From contig NZ_BMML01000030.1 in NCBI RefSeq assembly GCF_014645815.1, positions 1-64,000 on the forward strand: a DNA stretch of 64,000 nucleotides, read 5' to 3'. A program made the translations under genes and the position numbers. This document shows, one piece after another, positions 45,505 through 54,167 of the stretch. This DNA comes from Streptomyces fuscichromogenes (lineage in GTDB: Bacteria > Actinomycetota > Actinomycetes > Streptomycetales > Streptomycetaceae). Under the pieces are notes generated by a model. It was not told the origin of the DNA. It worked only from the letters and a program-made list of their open reading frames with translations, and made no database searches. Positions within the stretch are counted from its first letter, which is position 1, and each line of letters starts with the position of its first letter.

Positions 45505-46734
45505 ATGCATAAAGATGACGGTCACAGTGAGGCCGAAGTGGGATCCACTACCGTTCCTCAGGCTCTGCGGCGGGTACTGGACCTCGTCGTCTCCGGAGCG
45601 GCGACCAACCGCGCGGAGATCGCCCGACGCAGCGGTCTGGCCCGCTCCACGGTGGGTCAGCAGGTCGATCAGCTCGTCGGCACCGGCATCCTCGATGAGG
45701 TCGAGTCGAGGAGTTCGGTCCGCGGCCGCCCTCCGCGCGTGCTCACCATCAGCCCGCAGGCGGGGACCGTGATCGTCGCCGACGTCGACACCTCGACCAC
45801 ACGTATCGGCATAGCGGACCTGACCCGACGGGTGATCGCACAGGAGAGCGTGGACGTCTGGATCGGCGCGGGTCCGCAAGCCGTGCTGGACGCAGTGACC
45901 GAACGGCTGCGGAGGCTGTTGGAGGAACATCACCGTGATCCCGGCCGCGTACAGCAGGTCGTCGTGGGCCTGCCGGGACCCGTCGACTTCGAGCAGGGCT
46001 GCGCGGTGCAGCCGACCGGCATGCCGGGCTGGGACGGCTACCCCGTGGCCGAGTACATGCGGGAGCGCTTTCAGGCCCCTGTCATCGTGGACAACGACGT
46101 CAATCTCATGGCCCTGGGCGAATCCGAGCAGGGGGCGATGGAAACGCCGCTGCTCTGCATCAAGATCGCGAGTGGTATCGGCTCGGGTCTGATCACTGCA
46201 GGCGGGCAGGTGTACCGCGGGGCCGACGGCGCCGCCGGCGACATCGGGCACATCAGGGCGGTCGGCGGGGGCACCGCGCTCTGCGCCTGCGGCAACGTCG
46301 GCTGTGTCGGCGCGTTGGCCTCCCACAAGGCAGTACTGCGCAGCCTCGGTATCCCGGAGTCCACCGACGAGGACCCGCTGCACGGCGCGCGGGAGCTCGC
46401 CCGGCGTATCGCCGACAGCGACCCGACCGCACTCCACGCCGTGCGTCAGGCCGCCACCGAGATCGGCGAGATCGTGGCCATGCTGGTCCACATGTTCAAT
46501 CCGCGCACGGTCGTGCTAGCCGGCCCGCTCAGCGAACTCCGCGACGACCTGGTCTCCGCCGTACGGGCCGCGGTGTACCAGCGCGCCCTGCCGCTGGCCA
46601 CCCGGAAGCTGACCATCACCGCCAGCCGTCTCAGGGGCAGCGCGGGCGTGCACGGCGGAATCGCGCTCGCCACGCAGGAGGTGTTCAGCCCCGCGGGCAT
46701 CGCGGAGCTGCTGGCCGGGTCGTCGATCAGGTGA
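45505..46734 (+). CDS. ROK family transcriptional repressor
   Basis: 409 residues: an N-terminal MarR-like winged helix (about 15-75, with NRAEIARRSGLARSTVGQQV) and a ROK sugar-kinase-like domain. The domain shows VVGLPGPVD, DNDVNLMALGE, GDIGHIR with zinc-His and CACGNVGCVGA with the zinc cysteines. Such repressors respond to a sugar or sugar phosphate. Divergent from the Gfo/Idh-isomerase genes, its probable targets. ATG at 45505; ribosome site weak. Confidence 0.92.
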   Translation: MHKDDGHSEAEVGSTTVPQALRRVLDLVVSGAATNRAEIARRSGLARSTVGQQVDQLVGTGILDEVESRSSVRGRPPRVLTISPQAGTVIVADVDTSTTRIGIADLTRRVIAQESVDVWIGAGPQAVLDAVTERLRRLLEEHHRDPGRVQQVVVGLPGPVDFEQGCAVQPTGMPGWDGYPVAEYMRERFQAPVIVDNDVNLMALGESEQGAMETPLLCIKIASGIGSGLITAGGQVYRGADGAAGDIGHIRAVGGGTALCACGNVGCVGALASHKAVLRSLGIPESTDEDPLHGARELARRIADSDPTALHAVRQAATEIGEIVAMLVHMFNPRTVVLAGPLSELRDDLVSAVRAAVYQRALPLATRKLTITASRLRGSAGVHGGIALATQEVFSPAGIAELLAGSSIR

Positions 46735-46828
46735 TCCCGTCGGGGGGACACAGCCGTCGATCACGGCGCGGTACAGGCATCGGAAGGAAGCCCAGGAAGT
46801 GCCCGCCCCAGGGCAGGCCAGGCACCGG

Positions 46829-48754
46829 TCACTCGGCCACGATCAGCCACTGTTGCCGCTCCGTCCGGGTATAGGTCCACTGGTTGATGTCCGCCCCGTC
46901 CGCCGTCGATCCACCGTCGACGTTGAGGGCCAGCCCGGAGAGCCTGTTGGTGAGACAGAAGTAGCCGTCGCCGGTCGGCGTCACCGCCCAGTGCTGCTGG
47001 GGGACGCTGGTGTCGGACCAGATGCGGACGTTGCCGCCGTTCGCCCGCGACAGTCCGGCCACTTCCAGCACCTTGCCGCTGCCCACGCCCTGGATCCTGT
47101 AGTAGCCGTCGCCGGTGGATGCGAAGGTCCACTTCTGGTTCTCCTGGCTCCGCCAGGGCTGCTGGCGCACGTCGGTGCCGTTGGCGGTGCCACCTCCCAG
47201 AACGTCGGCCACCTGACCGCTGGCGCGGTTCACCAGCCGGTACACCGTCGAGTCCCCCGGCAGCACCCGCGACACCAGTGCCGGCCTCTTCTTCCTGCCG
47301 CCGATCCGCACACCACCCACGTTCGCGTAGCCGCCAGTGCCCTCCTCGACCTGTATCCGCACGTATCCCACGTCCCGAGGACTCCATTCCAGGACCTTCA
47401 GCGCCCGGCTGCCGCCCCAGATGCCCTCACCCACCGGCACGAAAAGGGTGCCGTCGACACTGGTGCTGATCTTGTACGAGATGATGTCGCCGTCCGTGGA
47501 GTTGTTGCGGTTCCACTGCTTCGGCAGATATTCCAGCGTGGACACATCGCTCCAGACTCCGCCGAGATCGATGGTGACGGAGTGGGGCAGGCTCAGGCTC
47601 CACGTCGACCAGCACGTCTCGAAGTTCCTGTCACTGAGTCCGTCGATCGCGTTCATGGGGCCCTCACCGTCGTGGAAGCCGGTGGCGTAGGCGCTGACCG
47701 GCGTCACCGGGTGTTCCGCGCGCGGCAGTTGGGCAGGAAGCGGCGGGCGGGACGTGTCGGGCCGCCAGGCCTTTCCGACCTCGGCCAGCCTCTGCACGAT
47801 GTTGTCGTCCAACCTGCCGTCACGGTTGGGCGGGCAGTTGAGGATGAACGAGGTGTACTTCGGCTCCAGATCGACGAGATGGGACAGGATCGACGCCTTG
47901 CTGACGGGGTCGGTGGTCGGTGTCGAGGGATGCCAGAACCATCCGTTGCTGATCGTCTGCCCCTGTACGGCGGCGTGCGTGTTCCCCTCCGGCGCCGTGA
48001 TGCCCAACGGCTCCTCGAAGTAGATCGCGTCGCCGAGGAACGGTACCGAGAGTCCACCGTGGTCGATCATGACGATGTCGGGCTGGAGGGACTTCACATG
48101 CTCGCGGATCCGCTGGTACGAAATGGCCTGCTGCCCCATCTGCCATCCGTAGCCGTCCGTGACGAACATGTCGATCTCGCCGTAGTTCGTGAGCAGTTCG
48201 GTGATCTGGTCGAGGATGTACGTCAGATCACCGGGCACGATGATCTGATCCGCTCCCACCCCGTGCCGGGTGTCGTACCCCTGAACGCTGTACGAGCGGT
48301 CCCAGATCGAGAAGTACAGGCCGACGCGGAGCCCCTCCGCCCGGAAGGCCTTCACGTACTGCGCGACGATGTCCTGTCTGTACCCGCTGTTGGCGACGTT
48401 GTAGTCGTTGTACTTGCTCGGCCAGAGGCAGAAGCCGTCGTGATGCTTGGTGGTGAGCACGCCGTAGCTCATCCTGGCAGCCCTGGCGGCCGCGGCCCAC
48501 TGTGCACAGTCGACGGTGCCCGGAGCGAAGAGGCCGGGGTCCTGGTCGGGCGCGGCCCACTCCTCGTCGGTGAACGTCCCCATGTTGAAGTGGTTGAACA
48601 TGCCGAACCGCATGTCCACCAGTCTTCTCAGCGCGGTCGTCGTGCCGGTGACGGCCTCGGCCGGCGAACCGGAGAGCACGGGAAGCGCCGCGGCCGCGGC
48701 TGAGACGCCGCCGGCGGCCAGGACGGAACGACGGGACGGGCTTCCTGACGGCAT
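46829..48754 (-). CDS. Secreted alpha-L-fucosidase (GH29) with F5/8C-like and ricin-type lectin modules
   Basis: 641 residues. Tat-type signal SRRSVLAAGG. GH29 catalytic domain about 40-350: MRFGMFNHFNMGTF, TTKHHDGFCLWPS with the substrate His pair, and nucleophile Asp in MFVTDGYGW. A galactose-binding/F5-8C-like beta domain spans about 375-500. A ricin-B lectin domain about 515-641 carries three QxW repeats (QKW, QHW, QQW). It would release L-fucose from plant or animal glycans outside the cell. Supports a 6-deoxy-sugar role for the operon at 57326. Confidence 0.9.
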   Translation of the reverse strand: MPSGSPSRRSVLAAGGVSAAAAALPVLSGSPAEAVTGTTTALRRLVDMRFGMFNHFNMGTFTDEEWAAPDQDPGLFAPGTVDCAQWAAAARAARMSYGVLTTKHHDGFCLWPSKYNDYNVANSGYRQDIVAQYVKAFRAEGLRVGLYFSIWDRSYSVQGYDTRHGVGADQIIVPGDLTYILDQITELLTNYGEIDMFVTDGYGWQMGQQAISYQRIREHVKSLQPDIVMIDHGGLSVPFLGDAIYFEEPLGITAPEGNTHAAVQGQTISNGWFWHPSTPTTDPVSKASILSHLVDLEPKYTSFILNCPPNRDGRLDDNIVQRLAEVGKAWRPDTSRPPLPAQLPRAEHPVTPVSAYATGFHDGEGPMNAIDGLSDRNFETCWSTWSLSLPHSVTIDLGGVWSDVSTLEYLPKQWNRNNSTDGDIISYKISTSVDGTLFVPVGEGIWGGSRALKVLEWSPRDVGYVRIQVEEGTGGYANVGGVRIGGRKKRPALVSRVLPGDSTVYRLVNRASGQVADVLGGGTANGTDVRQQPWRSQENQKWTFASTGDGYYRIQGVGSGKVLEVAGLSRANGGNVRIWSDTSVPQQHWAVTPTGDGYFCLTNRLSGLALNVDGGSTADGADINQWTYTRTERQQWLIVAE

Positions 48755-49050
48755 GTCTGACTCCTGGATTCAGAGGTGTTCCCACGGAGCGGGCTGGGCC
48801 GCCCGTCGAACGACAACAGCGCGAGCATCATTGGATGTCAGGCATGAACTTCTTGCATACGACCGGGCCATGTCAACCATCGTGCTGGGATGAAGAGCGC
48901 TTCCATTTGGAGCCAGAGTCGAATTTCGTCCTATTTGCTAAGTTTCCATCACTCTAGACATCCCATGTCTTGAATCACTCCTCTGAGGGATGATGGGATG
49001 AACCGATCAGTCCGGCGTGTCCATAGCTGCTTCAGGGGGACCCGGGTGCC
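48755..49050. other. Intergenic region upstream of fucosidase gene
   Basis: No credible gene. Locally less GC-rich around 48900-48990. It contains inverted 8-mers CATCCCAT (48959-48966) and ATGGGATG (48993-49000). Probably carries the fucosidase promoter; no regulator site could be matched to the copies near 56301/57258. Confidence 0.35.
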
Positions 49051-49116
49051 GTGCTGGACCTCATGGAGGTACGACGCCTGCTCGAACCCGCCGCCACCGC
49101 GTTGGCCGTGACGTGA
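49051..49116 (+). pseudogene. Remnant of a GntR/FCD regulator
   Basis: A 21-codon stretch reads VLDLMEVRRLLEPAATALAV before TGA at 49114. That is the helix-1 signature of FCD domains (EVRRxLEPxAAxLA). Neither an HTH before it nor a continuing FCD domain after it is readable in frame, although a third frame downstream (about 49146 on) reads RGLVDTRAARQRDMV, which would fit the next helix after a frameshift. Likely a gene fossil. Confidence 0.45.
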
Positions 49117-49203
49117 GTGAACGCCCATGACGCGGCGTTGCCCGCATCTGGCGAGGCCTGGTGGACACCCGGGCGGCGCGGCAGCGGGACATGGTGCCGT
49201 TGC

Positions 49204-49869
49204 TCATCCCACGGCGTCGCGACTCTGGTCTTCCTCCAGCAGGAGCACCACCGTCAGTCGGCGTGGACCGTGCACGCCCGGTACCCGGATCATCTCGATG
49301 TCCGCCGTGGCAGAGGGCCCGCTGATCCACGTCAGAGGTCGAAGCGGATCCAGCGAGCCGATCACCTCCGGCATCGACGAGAACACCTGGCCGGCACGTA
49401 CCACGCACACGTGCAGGTCAGGAAGGAGGGTGGCCGCGCGTCGGCCCTGGCCGGGACCGGTGTCCAGCACAACGGTCCCCGACTCCGCGATCGCGACTGC
49501 ACAGGTCGTCAGCACCGCGTCCAGCCCGTCCAGTTGTCGCCTGGACAGCGGCGTCGTCTCCTCCGTTAACGCTTCCCCGGCCCACTGCGTCAGCCATGCG
49601 ATCGGGAACCCGGTCGGCACCATGACACGCCCGGCGGGCAGCACCTCGGCCAGGGTGGACACCAGACCGGCCGGGCCCGCCCGGTACACGGTGGCGCCAT
49701 ACTCCTCCAGTCGCTCGGCGAAGAGCGCGAGCACTGTCTCGCGGTCCGCCGGGTCGACGTCGGGCGCGTGCCTCAGATAGGTGCGCGGCACCTCGGGCGA
49801 CTGCGTCGGCAGGTCGGCCGTCGCCGACCGGATCCGGCCCAGGATCTCCTCGCGGGCGCCGGTGCTCAC
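49204..49869 (-). CDS. lutC: Lactate utilisation protein C
   Basis: 221 residues from the GTG at 49869 (GTGA overlap with lutB). The LUD-domain pattern runs from AVAIAESGTVVLDTG to the LPDLHVCVVRAGQV region. With LutA and LutB it forms the iron-sulphur L-lactate oxidase complex that makes pyruvate. Third gene of the lut operon. Confidence 0.9.
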   Translation of the reverse strand: MSTGAREEILGRIRSATADLPTQSPEVPRTYLRHAPDVDPADRETVLALFAERLEEYGATVYRAGPAGLVSTLAEVLPAGRVMVPTGFPIAWLTQWAGEALTEETTPLSRRQLDGLDAVLTTCAVAIAESGTVVLDTGPGQGRRAATLLPDLHVCVVRAGQVFSSMPEVIGSLDPLRPLTWISGPSATADIEMIRVPGVHGPRRLTVVLLLEEDQSRDAVG

Positions 49870-51302
49870 TTGGTGCCCCCGTCCGTGCGCTTCCACCAGG
49901 TCCGGAAGGACTCCTTGGGGATCTCGGGGACGTTGCGGGTGTCCGTCCAGCCGCGCAGCGGGCCGGGCAACCGTTTCCTCGGCATCAGGGGACCCACCCT
50001 GCCCGCCGCGCGCACGGCGGCGTTCCACGCTGCCGGGTGCTCCATGACGGCGCCGACCGCGTCCAACGCCGCTTTCTCCACCGGGTGTTTCACCTTCGCG
50101 TCGCCCTCGGCGACCTCATGCCGCAGTTTCAGCAGCACGTCCGTGAAGCGGATCCGCACCGGACAGACCTCGTTGCAGGCTCCGCAGAGCGAAGAGGCGT
50201 AGGGCAGCGAGGCGGTCTGAGGGTCGTCCGGTCCCTTGAGAAGCGGGTTGAGGATCGCCCCGATGGGTCCTGGGTAGACCGAGCCGTAGGCGTGGCCGCC
50301 GGTGCGCTCGTAGACGGGACAGATGTTCATGCACGCGCCGCAGCGGATACAGCGCAGCGCCTGCCGTCCGACCCGGTCGGCCAGCGCCCTGGTCCGGCCG
50401 TTGTCGACCAGCACCAGATGGAACCGCTGCGGCCCGTCGCCGGGGGTGACCCCGGTGAAGGTGGTCGTGTAGGGGGCCATCCGTTCCCCCGTGGCGTTGC
50501 GAGCCAGCAACTGCAGGAAGACTTCCAGATCGCGCCAGGTCGGGACGGCCTTCTCCAGCCCCACCACCGAGATCAGCGTGTCGGCGAGGGTGAGGCACAT
50601 GCGGCCGTTGCCCTCCGACTCGACCACCACGACCGTCCCGGTCTCGGCCACCAGGAAGTTGGCGCCGCTCACGGCGACCTTGGCCTTGAGGAACTTCTCG
50701 CGCAGGTGCAGCCGTGCGGCCTCGGCGAGTTGCGCGGGTTCGTCGGTCAACCCCTGCGGAGCCGGACGACCGTGGCGGCCCATCTCCCGGACGAAGACGT
50801 CCCGTATCTCGCCGCGGTTGCGGTGCAGCGCGGGCACCACCACATGCGAGGGCAGGTCGTCCCCCAGCTGCACGATGGCGGCGGCGAGATCGGTCTCCCG
50901 GGCACTGATCCCGGCTGCCTCCAGCGCGTTGTCGAGACCGATCTCCTCGGTGAGCATCGACTTGACCTTGACGATCTCCCGTTCGCCGGTGGCCCGCACC
51001 AGCTCTGTGACGATCCGGTTGGCCTCCGCCGCGTCGCGCGCCCAGTGCACGGTGCCGCCCGCGGCGGTGACCTGTTCCTCGGCCTGGAGCAGGTAGCGGT
51101 CCAGGTGTGCCAGGACCTCGTCCTTGAGCGCCGCCGCCGAGTCCCGCAGGTCCTCCCAGTCCGGCCGCTCGGTGACCAGTTTCGCCCGCTTGCCGCGTAT
51201 GGTCCCGGTGGCGCGGGTGACGTTGGAGCGCAGTTGCATGTCCTGGGTGGCGGCGGCAGCAGCTCGGGGAAAGGCGGGCCAGCCGACGAAGGTGCGGCTC
51301 AT
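49866..51302 (-). CDS. lutB: Lactate utilisation iron-sulphur protein B
   Basis: 478 residues. LUD domain about 60-290 (VAVSGANFLVAETGTVVVVES), then two 4Fe-4S motifs: CIRCGACMNICPVYE (about 335) and CGACNEVCPV (about 385). Start ATG 51302 overlaps the lutA stop by 4 bp. Confidence 0.94.
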   Translation of the reverse strand: MSRTFVGWPAFPRAAAAATQDMQLRSNVTRATGTIRGKRAKLVTERPDWEDLRDSAAALKDEVLAHLDRYLLQAEEQVTAAGGTVHWARDAAEANRIVTELVRATGEREIVKVKSMLTEEIGLDNALEAAGISARETDLAAAIVQLGDDLPSHVVVPALHRNRGEIRDVFVREMGRHGRPAPQGLTDEPAQLAEAARLHLREKFLKAKVAVSGANFLVAETGTVVVVESEGNGRMCLTLADTLISVVGLEKAVPTWRDLEVFLQLLARNATGERMAPYTTTFTGVTPGDGPQRFHLVLVDNGRTRALADRVGRQALRCIRCGACMNICPVYERTGGHAYGSVYPGPIGAILNPLLKGPDDPQTASLPYASSLCGACNEVCPVRIRFTDVLLKLRHEVAEGDAKVKHPVEKAALDAVGAVMEHPAAWNAAVRAAGRVGPLMPRKRLPGPLRGWTDTRNVPEIPKESFRTWWKRTDGGTK

Positions 51303-52078
51303 CGGGCCACCGCGCCCGCCGCCAGAGGGAGTTCCGGCACCGGACCGTCCTCCCAGGTCCGGGCCAGGATCTCCACGAGGTGCATGGTGTGCACCGGATG
51401 CCCGTCCCGGTCGAGCCGGCCCCCGATGTTCATCAGGCACGAGTTGTCCACGGCGGCCAGCACGCTTGCTCCGGTCTCCACCACATGGCGGGCCTTGTCG
51501 GCACACATCGCCCCGGAGACGGCGGCGTTCTTCACCGAGAAGGTGCCGCCGAAGCCGCAGCACTCCTGCTGTGCGGGCAGTTCGGCGAGATCGATGCCCG
51601 CGACCGCGCACAGCAGCCGGTAGGGCCGGTGACCGACGGGTGCGGCGCGCAGGCTGTGGCAGGTCGGATGGTAGGTCACCCGGTGCGGGAAATAGGCGCC
51701 GACGTCCTCGGCACCCAGCACATCGGTCAGATACGTCGTCAACTCGTGGACCCGTGGCACGAGTTCGCGCACCGCTCGGACGAGGCCCATGTCGCCGGCC
51801 GCCTCGGCGGCGGTGGCGTAGGCCTCGGCGGGCATTCCGCCGCAGGACGCGGACGGGATCACGATCGCCTCGTAGTCGGCGAAGACGTCGACGAAGCGCC
51901 GGGCAAGCCGGAGCGTCTCGGAGCGGTAGCCGGTGTTCCAGTGCATCTGCCCGCAACAGCTCTGCGCGGACGGGAAGTCCACATCCACTCCCAGACGGCG
52001 GAGGAGCGTGACTGCGGCCTGGCCGGAACGAGGAAAGAGCGCGTCGTTCAGGCAGGTCACGAAGAGGGCGACGTTCAC
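51299..52078 (-). CDS. lutA: Lactate utilisation protein A ((Fe-S)-binding oxidoreductase)
   Basis: 259 residues with two CCG-domain motifs, SCCGQMHWN (about 40) and ECCGFGG (about 175), of the GlpC/heterodisulphide-reductase-like family. GTG start. Transfers electrons within the L-lactate oxidation complex. Divergent from the GntR gene that probably controls the operon. Confidence 0.93.
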   Translation of the reverse strand: MNVALFVTCLNDALFPRSGQAAVTLLRRLGVDVDFPSAQSCCGQMHWNTGYRSETLRLARRFVDVFADYEAIVIPSASCGGMPAEAYATAAEAAGDMGLVRAVRELVPRVHELTTYLTDVLGAEDVGAYFPHRVTYHPTCHSLRAAPVGHRPYRLLCAVAGIDLAELPAQQECCGFGGTFSVKNAAVSGAMCADKARHVVETGASVLAAVDNSCLMNIGGRLDRDGHPVHTMHLVEILARTWEDGPVPELPLAAGAVAR

Positions 52079-52124
52079 CGGTTCGCCTTTCGGTGTGCGA
52101 GAAATGCCGACTCATGAAAGCATG

Positions 52125-52191
52125 CATACAAAGATAGATGCAAGTATAGATGCAAACTTAGATGCAAGCAGCGATACAAGCTTGGATGCAG
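52125..52191 (+). repeat. Six direct repeats of GATGCAA-like heptamers at 12-bp period
   Basis: Heptamers at 52125, 52137, 52149, 52161, 52173 and 52185 read CATACAA, GATGCAA, GATGCAA, GATGCAA, GATACAA, GATGCAG, exactly 12 bp apart. They lie between lutA and the GntR gene. They are either an operator array or, in the GntR frame from ATG 52122, a tetrapeptide repeat (IDAS, IDAN, LDAS, SDTS, LDAE). Confidence 0.75.
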
Positions 52192-52220
52192 AGAGTCCTC
52201 GTGCAGGCCAGAATGGGTGT

Positions 52221-52907
52221 ATGCCGAAGCCTCAGCCTGCCGCCGACCTCGTCTACACCCGTCTGCGCGATCGCCTTCTCGACGGTGACCTCTCCGGTGG
52301 CGAACTGCTCTCGGAAGGCGTGGTCGCTGCGGAGCTGGGCGTTTCCCGCACCCCCGTTCGCGAGGCCTTTCTGCGCCTGGAGGCCCAGGGTTTCCTGCGG
52401 CTCTACCCCAAGCGCGGTGCGATGGTCGTCCCGGTCACCCCCGGTGAGGCCCTGGCAGTGCTGCAGGCCCGCCTGCTGATGGAACTGTTCGCCCTGGACT
52501 CCGTGGCCGCCGGCCCTGCGGACGTCGTCCGCGCCACCGGCACCGAGCTGCTGGCCCTGGCCAACCGCGAAGCCGACGCGGACGGGGGCCCCTCATCCCG
52601 CCAGGCCCTGGAGACCGCACGCGATTTCCATGCCTGCCTGATGCGAGCCGGGGGCAACGCGGTCCTCGCCGCCTCCCACGCGGCCCTGTGGGACCAGCAG
52701 ATCCGCGTCAGCGCCGCCTCGACGACGCGGCCCACGCACGTCATGGAGGACGTCGAGGAACACAGCGCGCTGGCACGCGCCCTGGCCGACGGTGACCCCA
52801 CGAGCGCTCGCGAGTCGCTGATCGGCCACATCGCCGCCGTGGCCCGGCGCATCGGTCTGGCGAACGGGCCGAGCCTGCCCGGCACAGGAGGCCACGGCCG
52901 GCGATGA
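52221..52907 (+). CDS. GntR family regulator, FCD subfamily, probable lut repressor
   Basis: 228 residues from the ATG at 52221. Winged helix about 5-70 with LSEGVVAAELGVSRTPVREAFLRLEAQG; FCD domain with DFHACLMRAGGN, ATTRPTHVMEDVEEH-type metal His residues (THVMED, EEHSAL) and IGHIAAVARR. Divergent from lutABC, as with LldR/LutR-type regulators that answer L-lactate. An in-frame ATG at 52122 would add 33 residues of Asp-rich repeats; both starts have weak ribosome sites. Confidence 0.9.
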   Translation: MPKPQPAADLVYTRLRDRLLDGDLSGGELLSEGVVAAELGVSRTPVREAFLRLEAQGFLRLYPKRGAMVVPVTPGEALAVLQARLLMELFALDSVAAGPADVVRATGTELLALANREADADGGPSSRQALETARDFHACLMRAGGNAVLAASHAALWDQQIRVSAASTTRPTHVMEDVEEHSALARALADGDPTSARESLIGHIAAVARRIGLANGPSLPGTGGHGRR

Positions 52908-52975
52908 CTGCCGCGGAGCGGGTACTACGAGCGGAGCGCCCATGTCCCCGGGGCACGGGTAGAAGACACGGCGGT

Positions 52976-53013
52976 GTCCCGCGTCGCGGTGATGCCGCAC
53001 CGCGACGCGGGAC
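52976..53013. terminator. Perfect 15-bp hairpin between convergent genes
   Basis: GTCCCGCGTCGCGGT pairs with ACCGCGACGCGGGAC around an 8-nt loop, between the GntR stop and the end of the secreted beta-helix gene. Bidirectional terminator candidate. Confidence 0.8.
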
Positions 53014-53051
53014 CGCTCGCTGGATCAAGGACGATCGCTCCGGTCGGCCCG

Positions 53052-54167
53052 TCAGTTCACGGAGAACTGACTGAAGTTCGCCGTGCCGGGGCTTCCGCCG
53101 TGGGCCGTGAAGAACACGCCGGCGTCCTCGCTGCTGTTCGCTCCGGTCAGCGTTGCCGTGCCGACGGTGGTCCAGGTGGTGCCGTTGGCCGAATAGGATC
53201 CGGTGACCGAGGTGCCGCTGCGGACCAGGCGGAGCCAGACGGGGGCGATGGCGGCGCTTCCGGTCTTGGTGGTGTTGGTGTCGAGGTAGCCGTCACTGTC
53301 GGAGTCCCACTGCAGGGAGACCCCCTTCCCGGGGGTGGCGGCGAGGACGACATAACCGGTGGACGAGGCGGTGCCGGTGATGTCGTTGCGCAGCATCAGG
53401 CCGGCCTTGCCCCAGTCGTTGGTCTTGTCCTGGCTGTCGACGTGCACGATCACGGTCGACGACGTTCCCGCCGCGCCTGGCTGGTAGGCCGACGAGTAGT
53501 CGTCGTCGCGGGTCGTTCCCGCGGCCCACGTGTCGATGCCCGCGTTGGTAAGGGACGTCACCCCCTGCGTCTGGCCCACGGCGGCCGGGACGGAACTGTA
53601 GGCCTTGAAGGGGGTGGTGACGATCCGCAGGTTGCTGAAGGCCGCGCTGCCGACGGTGGTGCCGTGGGCCGTGTGGATGAGGCCGGCGTCCTGCGTGGCG
53701 GCCATGGACGGGAGCGTGACGGCCGAGCCGATCTGCGTGAAGGTGGCGCCGTCGGTGGAGTAGAAGGCGGACACCTGGGTGGCGGTGCGGGTGAGTCGTA
53801 CCCAGACCGGCGCCTTGACCGTGGAGGCCGTGCATGTCATCTGGTCGAGGTAGCCGTCGGCGGTCGAGTCCCACTGGAAGCAGACGCCGTGGCCGGGGGT
53901 CGCCACCGCTACGGCGTAGCCCGGGGAGGAACCGCTGCCGGTGAGACTGTTGCGCAGGACGACACCGGCCTTGGCCCAGCCGTTGGAGCTGTCCACGTTG
54001 TCCACCCGGGTGGTCACCGAGGTGCCGTCGACGGCGGCGCCCGGCAGGTAGACGGTTCCGTAGGCGTCGTCGTGCTGTCCGCCGGCGCCCCAGATGTCGG
54101 CTCCCGCGTCGGTGATGGTGAAGCGGCCGCCACTCTGGCCGGTGAAGGCAGGGGTGGAGGAATAGGC
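53052..54167 (-). repeat. Tandem duplication of a roughly 185-residue module inside the beta-helix protein
   Basis: Two consecutive coding units, 53604-54167 and 53052-53603, encode parallel motifs: AYSSTPAFTGQ versus AYSSVPAAVGQ, GWAKAGVVLRNSLTG versus DWGKAGLMLRNDITG, FQWDSTADGYLD versus LQWDSDSDGYLD, AGLIHTAHG versus AGVFFTAHG. Confidence 0.85.

Noticed and set aside
52125..52191. 12-bp repeats as replication-origin iterons
   Set aside because: No replication initiator gene, DnaA boxes or plasmid features nearby; regulatory or coding explanations fit better.
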